Shown here piece by piece: positions 25,231 to 34,939 of a stretch of DNA of 53,120 bases; the first letter of the stretch is position 1, and the number at the start of each line of letters is the position of its first letter. Source of the stretch: Bacteroidota bacterium (GTDB lineage: Bacteria; Bacteroidota; Ignavibacteria; Ignavibacteriales; Melioribacteraceae). The stretch lies in NCBI GenBank assembly GCA_018829205.1, contig JAHJUE010000033.1:1-53120 (forward strand), in the 5' to 3' direction. The notes beneath the pieces were generated by a model. That model was not told where the DNA came from, made no database searches, and saw only the letters and a list, made by a program, of their open reading frames with translations. A program made the position numbers and the translations under genes.

Positions 25231-26507
25231 ATTAGTTTTTTATATATAAAATAATTATTAAGTTTATTTTCAAGTTCAATTATATTATTAAAAGATTGTG
25301 AATTTTTACATGAATATACTCTTTCATCGTAAATAATATGTTTGTATTTTTTATGGAATTGTTCATTGGAATAGAATAGACTGTTAAGATTATAAGAATT
25401 CCTGTCGTACAAAATACTTGAAATAGTTATGATGCCAAGCTCAGCTTCAAAGATATTACTATTCATTTCATTAGAACAATCTGAGAGAAAAACATTTTTT
25501 GAATCAACCTGGCCAATAAATGGTGGATATAAACCATACCTAGATATTAAATCTCTTTCATAAGGATGCAAATATATACCTAAAGTAAGATTATTTCTTA
25601 TTACAAATTTTACTAAAAAACTAATTATCATTAAGCTTAACTTACTTAATTCGTTATCAGTATTTACATTTTCTTTTATTTTATCAATATTTTTTTCCCT
25701 GAAAATACCCATAGATCTTGCCCACTCTCCTGAACTATAGAAACCAATATCATATAATTTTTCTTTCTTTTGAATGTCAAAATAAATAGAAAACAAATTT
25801 TCCCATTTCATTATTGATACATTCTTCGCAATAAGCCAACCTTTATTTATGAGATAATAATACTCTTGAATCTGAAGTTTGCTTGATAAAACAATTGAAA
25901 TGTTTGATAAATAACTATACTTTAAATAAGTGGACAAATTACTATTAGTTGGGATATAGAAGATATTAATATTCTTTGATAAAATAATAGTTAACAAGTA
26001 CGATACAACATTGCTATAATCAAATATATATATTTTTTGGGGTTTATTAATGGCGATAAATAAAAGGAATATTTGCAATTTAAATATTTCATAAAATGGC
26101 AATTTGCAAAACATTAAAAAAGAAAAAATTGATAAATAAACAAGCTTGCCCCATGATTTAAGAAACAATAAGAAATCAACATAATTTTTTATTCTAATTC
26201 CCTTTTTCCAGTGAAAATATGAAAATTTTTCTTCTATATTTTTATTTAAATAATACTGATAAATTTCAACATTTTTTTTTACGTTGGAAGGTTCTATCAA
26301 AACTGATTTGTTTATTTGCAATGATGATAACCTAATCATTGCGGGATATAGGATACTTAGAGAAATTAGCATCAATCTATCTTTTAACCACTTTTCTGGA
26401 GTAGATATTTCCTCATAATTTAGCTTACAAATATTAATGTATCCTTTTAGTATCCTACTATCAGAATTTGATGTAAGTTTATCAAAATATATTTTTAGAA
26501 GTTTCAT
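25227..26507 (-). CDS. Protein of unknown function; possible GT-B (sialyltransferase-like) transferase
   Basis: I do not recognise this 426-residue protein. It has one or two hydrophobic stretches near residues 125-155, then alternating alpha/beta-like sequence. Near the C-terminus are YLHPYERDL (an HP dipeptide of the sort seen in bacterial sialyltransferases) and ELGIITISSILYDRNS, reminiscent of GT-B C-terminal domains in polysialyltransferase-like proteins. A nonulosonate transferase is otherwise missing from this locus, so this is a candidate. It is very AT-rich, overlaps its neighbours by 4 bp on both sides and is surely translated with them. Confidence 0.5.
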   Translation of the reverse strand: MKLLKIYFDKLTSNSDSRILKGYINICKLNYEEISTPEKWLKDRLMLISLSILYPAMIRLSSLQINKSVLIEPSNVKKNVEIYQYYLNKNIEEKFSYFHWKKGIRIKNYVDFLLFLKSWGKLVYLSIFSFLMFCKLPFYEIFKLQIFLLFIAINKPQKIYIFDYSNVVSYLLTIILSKNINIFYIPTNSNLSTYLKYSYLSNISIVLSSKLQIQEYYYLINKGWLIAKNVSIMKWENLFSIYFDIQKKEKLYDIGFYSSGEWARSMGIFREKNIDKIKENVNTDNELSKLSLMIISFLVKFVIRNNLTLGIYLHPYERDLISRYGLYPPFIGQVDSKNVFLSDCSNEMNSNIFEAELGIITISSILYDRNSYNLNSLFYSNEQFHKKYKHIIYDERVYSCKNSQSFNNIIELENKLNNYFIYKKLI

Positions 26508-27787
26508 ATATTTTTATGACGCAAAAAAACAGAACTACTAAACCAAGGCATTTTGTAGACTTTAGTTGAAATTAACCAAACACCTAAAAAAGAAACAAAT
26601 GAAGTAATCGATTGAGAATACGCCGCACCAATCCCACCAAATATTTCGATAAAATACAGTGTTAAAAAATAATTTAATATTAACGAAGGAACAGTTATAA
26701 GAGTTACAAAATATACTTTTTCGACATAAAATATATAATTGACAACTAGCATATGCATACTGTTAAAAATAAATCCAAAAGATATCCAAAAAACATACAA
26801 CTTTGCTCCATTAAAATCCTTGGATACTATCAACGGATAGAAATAATCAATAATTTGTTCATATATAAACGGAATTATCAGTAATACAATAAAAATAATA
26901 TAGGTAAATCTTACGATATTAATTTTTGTAGATTTATTTTCTAATTTTAATTTTTCAAATAACCAGGGTGAAAAAGCTAAATTAAATGAAGTAAATAGAA
27001 TAAGTAATAGACTAGCAATTTGATAACCAAGTGTATACAAACCCGTTTCTTCTAAACTAATCTCATTATTAATGATAATACGACCAAGCATCACACTAAA
27101 TACACCCATGACGTAGTTTGGAATCAAAACGATTCCGAATTTGAAAGCTGATTTAATATAATTAAAGAAGAATTTACCAATAAATACTTTATTTCTGGCC
27201 AAAAGAACAATTGAAAGAAATCCAAAGATAAAAACTGAAATGAATTGTCCAAAAACACGGCCAATCCAATCATATGATAAAAAAACAACCAATATAATAC
27301 TAATTACTATGTTTACTAGTGTATTTGCTATAATTAAATAACCATATTTAAAAACTTTTGATTTAACTTGAAAATCAACCAATAGAATATTTATGATAAC
27401 TTGGAAAAATACAGTTAATAATGCTAATACCTGAAATTCAATAATTATCTGAGTATATTCATAGATAATGTTCGAAAATCCCACGATTAATGAAAGAATA
27501 ATAAAAAAGCTTGCATATATTAAATAAATACAAGATGTAACAAATTTAGAGTATTCAGCATTTGTTAACTTAAAATACTTAACTCCAATTGCTCCGTTTG
27601 TAGACATTCCAATTATGGGTATAAAAACTGCTATCAATACTTGAAACATTGAAAGTTTTCCATAAGAGGATGGAGATAAGTATCTTGTTAAAATTGGTAT
27701 TAAGAAAATTGGTATAGCTGAGTTTATAACATTTGCAACAGAATAAATAAAGGTATTCTTTGACAAATTAATAAATTTTTTAATCAT
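26504..27787 (-). CDS. Wzx-like oligosaccharide flippase
   Basis: A 427-residue membrane protein of the MOP superfamily with about 12 spans. It opens with NTFIYSVANVINSAIPIFLIPILTRYLSP (spans 1-2 region), the familiar start of PST/Wzx exporters, and continues with GKLSMFQVLIAV. It should flip undecaprenyl-linked repeat units across the inner membrane. Its presence with the polymerase at 22902-24092 marks a Wzx/Wzy-dependent pathway. Base composition is strongly AT-biased. ATGA overlap with the following gene. Confidence 0.85.
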   Translation of the reverse strand: MIKKFINLSKNTFIYSVANVINSAIPIFLIPILTRYLSPSSYGKLSMFQVLIAVFIPIIGMSTNGAIGVKYFKLTNAEYSKFVTSCIYLIYASFFIILSLIVGFSNIIYEYTQIIIEFQVLALLTVFFQVIINILLVDFQVKSKVFKYGYLIIANTLVNIVISIILVVFLSYDWIGRVFGQFISVFIFGFLSIVLLARNKVFIGKFFFNYIKSAFKFGIVLIPNYVMGVFSVMLGRIIINNEISLEETGLYTLGYQIASLLLILFTSFNLAFSPWLFEKLKLENKSTKINIVRFTYIIFIVLLIIPFIYEQIIDYFYPLIVSKDFNGAKLYVFWISFGFIFNSMHMLVVNYIFYVEKVYFVTLITVPSLILNYFLTLYFIEIFGGIGAAYSQSITSFVSFLGVWLISTKVYKMPWFSSSVFLRHKNI

Positions 27788-27828
27788 TTTTACCGCATAA
27801 GTATTATTCAGAATTGAATTTTAGCAGA

Positions 27829-28491
27829 TTAGTTCACTTCTTTTTGAATAATAAACATAATTTGTTTTGATCTTTTTCTAGTGGGTTTATTTAGAATAAA
27901 TTTAATTATATTTTTTAAGTAAATTTCAAACAGTAATTTAAATCCATATTGAGTCCATCCACGAGAATTGAATACTTTTGTTTTAACATTTTGAAATTTA
28001 GAAAATGTATACTCAGAGAAGGAATTAACATGTTCATCACCTGGGACAATCACTTCTTTATATGGTACGATAATATATAAGACTTTACATTTTTCTAATA
28101 GTTTTCTGGCTATTTTATAATATTCTGAAAGATGTTCAAATACATTGGATGATATTATAATATCAGAATCAGGAACAATTGATTCGTCACCAGAGAAGAA
28201 CTCTGCAATGGCTCCATAATTTTTTTTCGCCGTTTGTATTGCATTTTCAGATAAGTCAACTCCTATAAGCTTTGCATTTGGAAATCGGTCGTGAAGAATT
28301 TCGAGGGCCTCACCTGAAGCACAACCAAAATCTAGAATTGTGCCATTAAATTCAGTTGGAATTTCTAAGTGTTCAAGTTGTGAAAGAGTAAAAAGTCTAG
28401 TTTGTTCTGTTCCACATTTATTTTCCCAATCACCACTTTTAAAGCGATATTCCCAGTATTCTTTCGTGTTTATGTTCTTGTTCATGTTCAT
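27829..28491 (-). CDS. Class I SAM-dependent methyltransferase
   Basis: 220 residues with motif I ILDFGCASGEALEIL near 47-61, IGVDLSENAI (motif II) and the IISSNVFEHLSEY segment typical of methyltransferase domains 11/25. It may methylate a sugar or chain end of the polysaccharide, which is only inferred from its place. It overlaps the 2-epimerase gene by 4 bp. A second methyltransferase lies two genes on (29620-30393) and has a different N-terminus, so they are not a recent duplicate. Confidence 0.82.
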   Translation of the reverse strand: MNMNKNINTKEYWEYRFKSGDWENKCGTEQTRLFTLSQLEHLEIPTEFNGTILDFGCASGEALEILHDRFPNAKLIGVDLSENAIQTAKKNYGAIAEFFSGDESIVPDSDIIISSNVFEHLSEYYKIARKLLEKCKVLYIIVPYKEVIVPGDEHVNSFSEYTFSKFQNVKTKVFNSRGWTQYGFKLLFEIYLKNIIKFILNKPTRKRSKQIMFIIQKEVN

Positions 28492-29618
28492 GATTTCACC
28501 AGATTTATGAAATGTTTTAGTATTTTTTTTACTGCATCTCCATCACCATAAGGATTTTTTTGAAGACTCATATCTTCATAAAATTTCTTATTTTTTAGTA
28601 ATTTGGTTGTGAAACTAACTATTTTTTGCTTTTCAGTACCTACAAGAATAACAGTCCCTGCTTCAATTCCTTCAGGTCTCTCAGTAGTATTTCGAGTGAC
28701 AAGTACAGGAATACCTAATGATGGTGCCTCTTCTTGAATCCCACCACTGTCTGTTATTATTATTTTACTTTTACTCATGAGGTATACAAATTCAGGATAA
28801 TTCAATGGTTCAATTAAATGTATATTCTTTTTACCCTTTAGTAATTTCTTAACTGGGATATAAACATTTGGATTAAGATGAACAGGATAAATAATAGAAA
28901 CATTTGATAATTCACTAATTTCTAGAAGTGCCAAACATAAATTTTTGATACCATCGCCGAAATTTTCTCTTCTGTGACCAGTTACAAGAATTAAATTTTC
29001 AGAATTGTTTAGATATTTATTAATATTATAATTTTTATATATCCTATTTATATAAATCTTAGATAAGGCAATATTTAATGCATCAATAACTGTATTACCT
29101 GTTACTTTTATTTTTTCTTTATCTATTCCTTCCTTCAATAAATTTTTTTTTGCTTTGAGAGTAGGTGCAAAGTGATAATCAGCCAATTTTGCTGTAAGAG
29201 TCCTGTTTATTTCTTCAGGAAAAGGAGAAAATTTGTTAAAGGTTCTCAAACCTGCTTCTATATGGCATATTTTAATATTGTGATAATAAGCACATAAGCT
29301 TGAAACAAAAGAAGTTGTTGTATCACCGTGAACAAATATATAATCTGGTAAAAATTCTAATAGAACCAAGTCAAGATTATTAATTATTTCTGAAGTAAGA
29401 AAAGACAATGACTGATTTTTTTTCATCAAATCAAGATCATAATCTGGACTAATATCAAAAAAATCCAGCACTTGATCAAGCATCTGCCTATGTTGAGCCG
29501 TTACGCAAACCTTAGTAACAAAAATACTGCTTTGTTTTTTCATTTCTATTATTAAAGGAGCCATTTTAATAGCTTCTGGCCGTGTGCCAAAAACAAATAG
29601 AATTTTTGATTTGACCAT
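28488..29618 (-). CDS. wecB: UDP-GlcNAc 2-epimerase, non-hydrolysing (WecB-like)
   Basis: 376 residues. VFGTRPEAIKMAPLI at the N-terminus, VHGDTTTSFVSSL, HIEAGLRTFN and DSGGIQEEAPSLGIPVLV identify WecB-type epimerases that convert UDP-GlcNAc to UDP-ManNAc. ATG 29616-29618 is chosen because it lies one base after the stop of the preceding gene, whereas the longer frame uses TTG. With the nucleotide-sugar dehydrogenase at 40080-41534 it could give UDP-ManNAcA. Confidence 0.9.
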   Translation of the reverse strand: MVKSKILFVFGTRPEAIKMAPLIIEMKKQSSIFVTKVCVTAQHRQMLDQVLDFFDISPDYDLDLMKKNQSLSFLTSEIINNLDLVLLEFLPDYIFVHGDTTTSFVSSLCAYYHNIKICHIEAGLRTFNKFSPFPEEINRTLTAKLADYHFAPTLKAKKNLLKEGIDKEKIKVTGNTVIDALNIALSKIYINRIYKNYNINKYLNNSENLILVTGHRRENFGDGIKNLCLALLEISELSNVSIIYPVHLNPNVYIPVKKLLKGKKNIHLIEPLNYPEFVYLMSKSKIIITDSGGIQEEAPSLGIPVLVTRNTTERPEGIEAGTVILVGTEKQKIVSFTTKLLKNKKFYEDMSLQKNPYGDGDAVKKILKHFINLVKS

Positions 29619-29619
29619 T

Positions 29620-30393
29620 TTATTTTTTCTCAATGATCAAAAACTTCCAAGGTTGCAAAATATATATGTTCAATTGAATTCCATTAATTGATGTAGTTAA
29701 GTCATCAGGTCTTTTCCCAACAAAATTATCTGAATTTCCGAAAGCTGATGGATCATAATCCAAATCATCTTCGAATGAAAAATCCATTTTAAAAGATATG
29801 TTTTCTAATAATTCTTGAATGTAACCCTCAGAATATATATTATAATAATGATAATTTATTGGTTCTCCATTCAGATCATAACTTTCCGGCTGTTCTACCT
29901 GTTTTATTCGAAAAGAACTGGCTCCAATTAATGTTCTAATTATGATATATTTTTTGCTTACTCGGATTAATTCTTCTAGCGGTTTTTGTATGGAAGGAAG
30001 ATGCAAAAATACGTTATTACAAATAACAATATCTGATTTGTTATCATCAACCGGAATATTAAAAATATCACCAACCTTAAAGTCTGTTTTAGATCGCAAT
30101 GAATTGCTATTTACTTTTAGAGAAAAAGCTTCTTTTGCTCTTTCAATATAATATGCTGTTTGGTCTATTCCAGTGTAACTAAAATTAGTTTTTATAATTT
30201 TATCAAGACTTCTTAAATAGTGTCCTGCACCACATCCAACATCTAATATTCTGTCATTTTCTTGAATAATCTCATTTACTTTTTTTGCAAGAGACTTACT
30301 CGATTCCATCTCAGGTAACTCACCAATTGCTCTTTTATAAAATAAATCTCCATATTCTTTATCCTTATCCCAAACACGCCAGTTTTCTTTCAT
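29620..30393 (-). CDS. Class I SAM-dependent methyltransferase
   Basis: 257 residues with the SAM motif ILDVGCGAGHYLRSL near 49-63, YTGIDQTAYYIERAKEAF and DIVICNNVFLHLPSIQKPLEEL. The N-terminus (WRVWDKDKEYGDLFYKRAIGELPEM) resembles methyltransferases in surface-polysaccharide clusters. The substrate is unknown: a sugar O- or N-methylation, or chain capping, would fit. The gene directly follows the second amidation module. Confidence 0.8.
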   Translation of the reverse strand: MKENWRVWDKDKEYGDLFYKRAIGELPEMESSKSLAKKVNEIIQENDRILDVGCGAGHYLRSLDKIIKTNFSYTGIDQTAYYIERAKEAFSLKVNSNSLRSKTDFKVGDIFNIPVDDNKSDIVICNNVFLHLPSIQKPLEELIRVSKKYIIIRTLIGASSFRIKQVEQPESYDLNGEPINYHYYNIYSEGYIQELLENISFKMDFSFEDDLDYDPSAFGNSDNFVGKRPDDLTTSINGIQLNIYILQPWKFLIIEKK

Positions 30394-30422
30394 TTTTGCC
30401 TCAATTTTAATTATTAATAAAT

Positions 30423-31661
30423 TTATTTATTGTCATCAACCCCATCACTATTCACAGTATGCCTTAGCTTCCACACACCATTAACTATAGTCCAAAGGTG
30501 TGGAGATCTAAATTTATCAGTTAATTCATTTCTAAAATAATCTCCGTCCATTCCAATATATTCCATAATTTCATTGAAATATTTATCAGGAAATTCACCA
30601 TCAAACCTTTTAACCAAAGCCTGTCCTTCTTCCCTAGTAATGTGCTTATTTCTAATTTCCTGAGAAGCATCGTAAGTTGCTCTACCAATACCAAATTTTA
30701 TAAATGTTGTATAATAATGTAAATCATCTATCTTATCATCAATACTATTATATTTACTATACGTGCCTTGTGTTCTAAAAGGACGTGCTTTAAAACCTGT
30801 ATTTTCAACAGCATAATAATAAACTTCTTGTGGTGTCCATTTTAAGTAATATCCTAAATAATGCACATCAATATTTTTATCTTCCAATTCATTTTCAGTT
30901 GGTGGTAAAAATGCCATAAGATCAGAAAGTCTCACTTCATATGTTTCTTGAATTTCTTTAATTGAAACACCACCCAAATAAATTTCATCGAGGTTTTTAA
31001 AACTGAAATAACTCTTATCCCTTAGTGAAGTCATATTATCAGCGATAGGGTTACCATATTCAGCTTCATTTTCACCATAGAATACAAGAGGTATATCAAA
31101 CTTAGCTGCCAATCTTGGTCCAAGATTTTTCTGTCCTAAAATGAATGTTTGAAAAGGATGGAATAGGTTTTCAATGGATAATTTTGTCAATAGTTTCATT
31201 ACCTTTCCATTCCGCCTAAATGAAATATTATCTAAACCACCAATATCGATCCAGTTTTTCCAATTTTCATAACCATAGTCCGTATACATTATAGGCGGCC
31301 AAGTAACAGTTAAAGGATTCATACCATATTTATACTTTAACACATGTGCTTGAAAAGCACTATCCTTTCCGCCGCTACCTGGGACTAAACAATCGTAATA
31401 ACCGTCATTTCTTCTATACTTATCCAACAATTCCAATAATCGCTCTTCTCTTTCTTCCCAATCAATTTTTTCTTTAATTTCTGCATTTCTACATGCATCA
31501 CATATACCTTCCTCATCAAAATTAAGAGTTACTTTTTTACTATTGATTGTATGTTTAAATTCAGCAGTGGAAGCAGGGCGCTGATTAGACATAACACATT
31601 TTTTGCAGAATTTAACTTCTTCTGGTAATCCATAATAAGCCTCTAATTTTTTCGATTGCAT
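30423..31661 (-). CDS. N-acetyl sugar amidotransferase, WbpG/PseA-like (module 2)
   Basis: 412 residues. Two Cys pairs (CKKCVMSNQRP and CDAC) lie in the first 60 residues, followed by the PP-loop PGSGGKDSAFQ and FYGENEAEYGNP. It should be the ATP-dependent amidotransferase that makes an acetamidino sugar with HisH2/HisF2. ATG 31659-31661 is chosen: it lies one base after the HisH2 stop, and the longer frame overlaps HisH2. The sequence is distinct from WbuX in module 1, and the next genes are a legionaminate-type set, so an amidinated nonulosonate precursor is likely. Confidence 0.85.
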   Translation of the reverse strand: MQSKKLEAYYGLPEEVKFCKKCVMSNQRPASTAEFKHTINSKKVTLNFDEEGICDACRNAEIKEKIDWEEREERLLELLDKYRRNDGYYDCLVPGSGGKDSAFQAHVLKYKYGMNPLTVTWPPIMYTDYGYENWKNWIDIGGLDNISFRRNGKVMKLLTKLSIENLFHPFQTFILGQKNLGPRLAAKFDIPLVFYGENEAEYGNPIADNMTSLRDKSYFSFKNLDEIYLGGVSIKEIQETYEVRLSDLMAFLPPTENELEDKNIDVHYLGYYLKWTPQEVYYYAVENTGFKARPFRTQGTYSKYNSIDDKIDDLHYYTTFIKFGIGRATYDASQEIRNKHITREEGQALVKRFDGEFPDKYFNEIMEYIGMDGDYFRNELTDKFRSPHLWTIVNGVWKLRHTVNSDGVDDNK

Positions 31662-31662
31662 A

Positions 31663-32319
31663 TCAATCCTTTTGGTTAATACTATTTGCAAAATTATTAT
31701 AAATTTTTATTCCTTCATAAGCGCTTTTTTCCGGATGAAATTGTGAGGCAAATACATTGTCTTTTTCAATACTAGAACAATATTTTATCCCTTCGTATTC
31801 AGTATAAGTAAGTGTTATAGAGTCATCTTCAGTTTCTACAAAATAAGAATGGACAAAATACATAAATTCATTATTATTGATCCCGTTTAATAATGATCTC
31901 TTCCACTTTTGTGAATTATATGGATGAATTTGGTTCCAGCCAATTTGTGGAACTTTGATTTTAGATTTTGTAGAACTAACCGTTGGAAATTTTTTAACCT
32001 GACCAGGAAAAACATTTAATCCTTTTGTATTCCCAAATTCTTCACTTCCGGAAAAAAGTAATTGGAATCCTAAACAAATTCCCATAAATGGTTTTTCATT
32101 TTCAAGTATTTTTTTTAACGTTTCAATGAGATTCAATTTGTTCAAGTTATTCATTGCTTCGGGGAAAGCACCAACCCCGGGTAAAATTACCGCATCTGAA
32201 TTTTCAATTTCGGTTTGCTTTGAAGTAATTATTGGATTTAGGCCGACATTTCTGCATGCTTGCTCAACACTAAATAAATTCCCCATATGATAGTCAATTA
32301 TAGCTACGTTATTATTCAT
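31663..32319 (-). CDS. HisH-like glutamine amidotransferase (module 2)
   Basis: A class I glutaminase subunit of 218 residues with LPGVGAFPEAM, the nucleophile Cys in GICLGFQLLF and the HPE of FHPEKSAYEG. Partner of the HisF-like protein immediately upstream, which it overlaps by 8 bp. Together they supply ammonia to the amidotransferase at 30423-31661. No other histidine genes are near, so an authentic histidine role is unlikely. Confidence 0.88.
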   Translation of the reverse strand: MNNNVAIIDYHMGNLFSVEQACRNVGLNPIITSKQTEIENSDAVILPGVGAFPEAMNNLNKLNLIETLKKILENEKPFMGICLGFQLLFSGSEEFGNTKGLNVFPGQVKKFPTVSSTKSKIKVPQIGWNQIHPYNSQKWKRSLLNGINNNEFMYFVHSYFVETEDDSITLTYTEYEGIKYCSSIEKDNVFASQFHPEKSAYEGIKIYNNFANSINQKD

Positions 32320-33175
32320 TGGTATTCTCCATTAAGAATCTGCATCCAATGCCTTTTGCATTCAAATAGTCTTTAATCTCAAATAGGCTAACCGGGTTGA
32401 TTTTTTTAAAAACAGAATTATTTTTTAAGAATTCAAAATTTCCTTCGGACTTTGTTGCTAAAGGATTTTTATTCTTACGAACAAAATCATAATGCAGAAT
32501 TGATGCCAGTGCAACAGCATCAGCTTTACTCTCAACAATAACTTTTTCAATATCTTCTTTTGAACCGGCACCACCATGAGCAATTACAGGAATACTTACA
32601 GAAGTAGTAACATTTTTAATTAAGTCTGAATCAAATCCTAAACCAGTCCCTTCTCTATCTACTGAGGTTAGACAAATTTCACCTGCGCCTAATTCCTCAA
32701 CTTTTTTAGCCCATTCAAGTGCATCAACACCCGTATATTCCCTTCCATTATCTGTATAAGCTAAATACTTTCCCGATTGTTTTATAACTTCTATGGCAAC
32801 TACGATAGTTGAAGAACCAAATACTTTAACAGCTTCCGCAATAAACTTAGGATTATTAATTGCGGCTGTATTTATGCAGATCTTATCGGCTCCGGCACGA
32901 AGCACTCTGTTGATATCTTCAATAGTTCTAAGACCACCACCAACCGTTAATGGAATAAAAGCCATTTTCGCTGTACGAGTAATAATATCATCAAGACTAT
33001 TCCGTTCATAGAGACTAGCAACAACATCTTGATAGAAGAGTTCATCTGCTCCGTTATTATAATAATGTTCCGCGAACTCTTCAGGTGAGCCCAGTACTCT
33101 TAAACCCTCTAGATGAATTCCTTTCACCAGGTTTGGCCCTTTAATATCCAATCGAGCAATTATTCTATGATTCAT
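32312..33175 (-). CDS. HisF-like cyclase subunit (module 2)
   Basis: A (beta/alpha)8 barrel of 287 residues, about 30 longer than histidine HisF because of its C-terminal extension. It keeps the first Asp (IIARLDIKGPNLVKG). At the place of the second catalytic Asp (VVAID in HisF) it has Glu in VVAIEVIKQ, by my alignment, suggesting loss of the histidine-pathway cyclase reaction. It should channel ammonia rather than make imidazole-glycerol phosphate. It overlaps the CMP-sugar synthetase gene by 11 bp. Confidence 0.86.
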   Translation of the reverse strand: MNHRIIARLDIKGPNLVKGIHLEGLRVLGSPEEFAEHYYNNGADELFYQDVVASLYERNSLDDIITRTAKMAFIPLTVGGGLRTIEDINRVLRAGADKICINTAAINNPKFIAEAVKVFGSSTIVVAIEVIKQSGKYLAYTDNGREYTGVDALEWAKKVEELGAGEICLTSVDREGTGLGFDSDLIKNVTTSVSIPVIAHGGAGSKEDIEKVIVESKADAVALASILHYDFVRKNKNPLATKSEGNFEFLKNNSVFKKINPVSLFEIKDYLNAKGIGCRFLMENTNE

Positions 33176-33866
33176 TTATTTTTTCTGTTTTTAACAAATA
33201 ATCTGCATATTGAAAATCCGACATATCATCAATATCTACAGATGAAATTTTATCCATTAAATAGGCAAATGTATTTGTCCCAATAAAACTTTTTTCACTT
33301 AATATAAAATCTGTTTTTGCAAAGTAAATTGCCCCATTTATAGAGTATACTTTCTCAGCATCCTGTCTTCTGGTCAACTGAACTTCTTGAAACAACGGCT
33401 CCAACTTTTTGTCTTTATTTATTTTATACATCCAATATGGATGCTTATCTACTTTGGTAACACTAACACATGATTCAGCATTATTAATACTACATATTTC
33501 GATGCAGTCATCTATATGCTCAATTTTTCTTAATGGAGAAGTTGGTTGAAGAAGGCAAACATAATCATATTTTTGAGGTAAATTATTTATTGCGTGTACT
33601 ACCGGTTCAATACCTGGGGTTTGATCTTGAGCTAATTCTTTTGGTCTAATAAAAGGTACTTCACATCCCAATACTTTTGCAATATTAATGATTTCTTCAT
33701 CTTCCGATGAAAGAATTAATCTATCAATGTATTTCGATTTTTTTGCTTCTTCAATTGTCCAATAGATGAGTGGTTTTCCAGATAAAGGTTTTATATTCTT
33801 TCTTAATATTCCCTTACTACCTCCACGAGCAGGGATTATTGCCAAGATCGTTTTATTAGCAATCAT
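33165..33866 (-). CDS. legF: CMP-nonulosonate cytidylyltransferase (LegF/NeuA-like)
   Basis: 233 residues with the CTP-binding motif IPARGGSKGILRKNIKPL at the N-terminus and LLQPTSPLRKIE near residue 83. It should activate a nonulosonic acid with CTP to the CMP-linked donor used by a transferase. It overlaps the nucleotidyltransferase gene by 4 bp (ATGA). NeuA and LegF/PseF cannot be told apart by motif alone; the LegC and GDP-sugar-type neighbours favour legionaminate or a relative. Confidence 0.86.
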   Translation of the reverse strand: MIANKTILAIIPARGGSKGILRKNIKPLSGKPLIYWTIEEAKKSKYIDRLILSSEDEEIINIAKVLGCEVPFIRPKELAQDQTPGIEPVVHAINNLPQKYDYVCLLQPTSPLRKIEHIDDCIEICSINNAESCVSVTKVDKHPYWMYKINKDKKLEPLFQEVQLTRRQDAEKVYSINGAIYFAKTDFILSEKSFIGTNTFAYLMDKISSVDIDDMSDFQYADYLLKTEKINES

Positions 33867-34927
33867 AATCTAAATTTCTCTACCGCTTTTTTATACTCAA
33901 CCCATTCTCCAGTATCAACCCAAGAGTTTTCACTTATCGGATAAATACCAATCTTGTGGGTTAATTTTATTTTTTCTATTAAATGTGTTATGTGAAAGAA
34001 TTCATCTTTAGGAATATATTTCAGAACCTCAGGTTTGAGAACGTACATACCTGTATTTACTAAGAGATCATATTCCGGTTTTTCTTTTATGTTTACAAGT
34101 TGGCCACCGTTCTCAATTTCGCATATACCGTAAGGTATATTATAATGCTTTAATGAAGTAACAATTGTTATATCATTATTCTCAATAATATGATGCTCTA
34201 AAATATCCGTATAATCTGCTTCTATAATTATATCACAATTAGTTAGAATAATATTCTTTTTAATTCTGCCATCAAGTTTTTTAAGAGCACCTATTGTTCC
34301 TAACGGTATTTCCTCATCAATATAATTGATTTTATAGCTTGGTTGTATTTCTTCAAAATAGGATTTTATTATTTTGGCTTTGTGGTTAACGGATACATAA
34401 AATTCATCATTTCCGTAATCTGTGAACTTTTCAATTATTATTTCAAGTATTGATTTATCACCTATAGGAATAAGTGGTTTCGGAAGAATCTTAGTAAATG
34501 GATCTAGTCTTGTCCCCTTACCACCTGCCATTATTACAACTTCAGCATCAAGTTGTTTTTTTGTTTTGCGAACCGTTTTCTCATCAAACAATTTATCCCA
34601 TACAAGAAATTCGACTATTGCATGATCATCATTAACTACGGGTACATGCGAAATCTCTCGTTTGCGTATTTCTTTCTTAATAAAATCTATATTATAATTA
34701 TGCCGAACAAAGAATGTGCCTTTGAAACAAACCTTCTCTATTTCTATAGATAAATCACCATCTTTTAGAATCCAGCGTCTGATATCACCATCTGTAACAG
34801 AACCGATGAGTTTATTGTTTTCATCAACTACAAAAAGAATTTTTTCTAAATTTTTATCAAGCTGCTTAATAGCATCTTTTGCAGTTGCCGTTTTGTTAAT
34901 AATAATATTTGCGAATTGTTTATTCAT
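33863..34927 (-). CDS. CBS-domain sugar-phosphate nucleotidyltransferase (PtmE-like)
   Basis: 354 residues. Two CBS-like repeats fill about residues 5-120 (for example LDKNLEKILFVVDENNKLIG). A NTP_transferase domain begins at MAGGKGTRLDPFTKILPKPLIPIG near residue 132. In Campylobacter the related PtmE makes GDP-GlcN from GlcN-1-P for the GDP-linked legionaminate route, so this gene may provide the GDP-sugar precursor here. Other CBS nucleotidyltransferases make different NDP-sugars, and the base specificity cannot be read from this sequence. Confidence 0.8.
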   Translation of the reverse strand: MNKQFANIIINKTATAKDAIKQLDKNLEKILFVVDENNKLIGSVTDGDIRRWILKDGDLSIEIEKVCFKGTFFVRHNYNIDFIKKEIRKREISHVPVVNDDHAIVEFLVWDKLFDEKTVRKTKKQLDAEVVIMAGGKGTRLDPFTKILPKPLIPIGDKSILEIIIEKFTDYGNDEFYVSVNHKAKIIKSYFEEIQPSYKINYIDEEIPLGTIGALKKLDGRIKKNIILTNCDIIIEADYTDILEHHIIENNDITIVTSLKHYNIPYGICEIENGGQLVNIKEKPEYDLLVNTGMYVLKPEVLKYIPKDEFFHITHLIEKIKLTHKIGIYPISENSWVDTGEWVEYKKAVEKFRL

Positions 34928-34939
34928 AACAAATGGATA

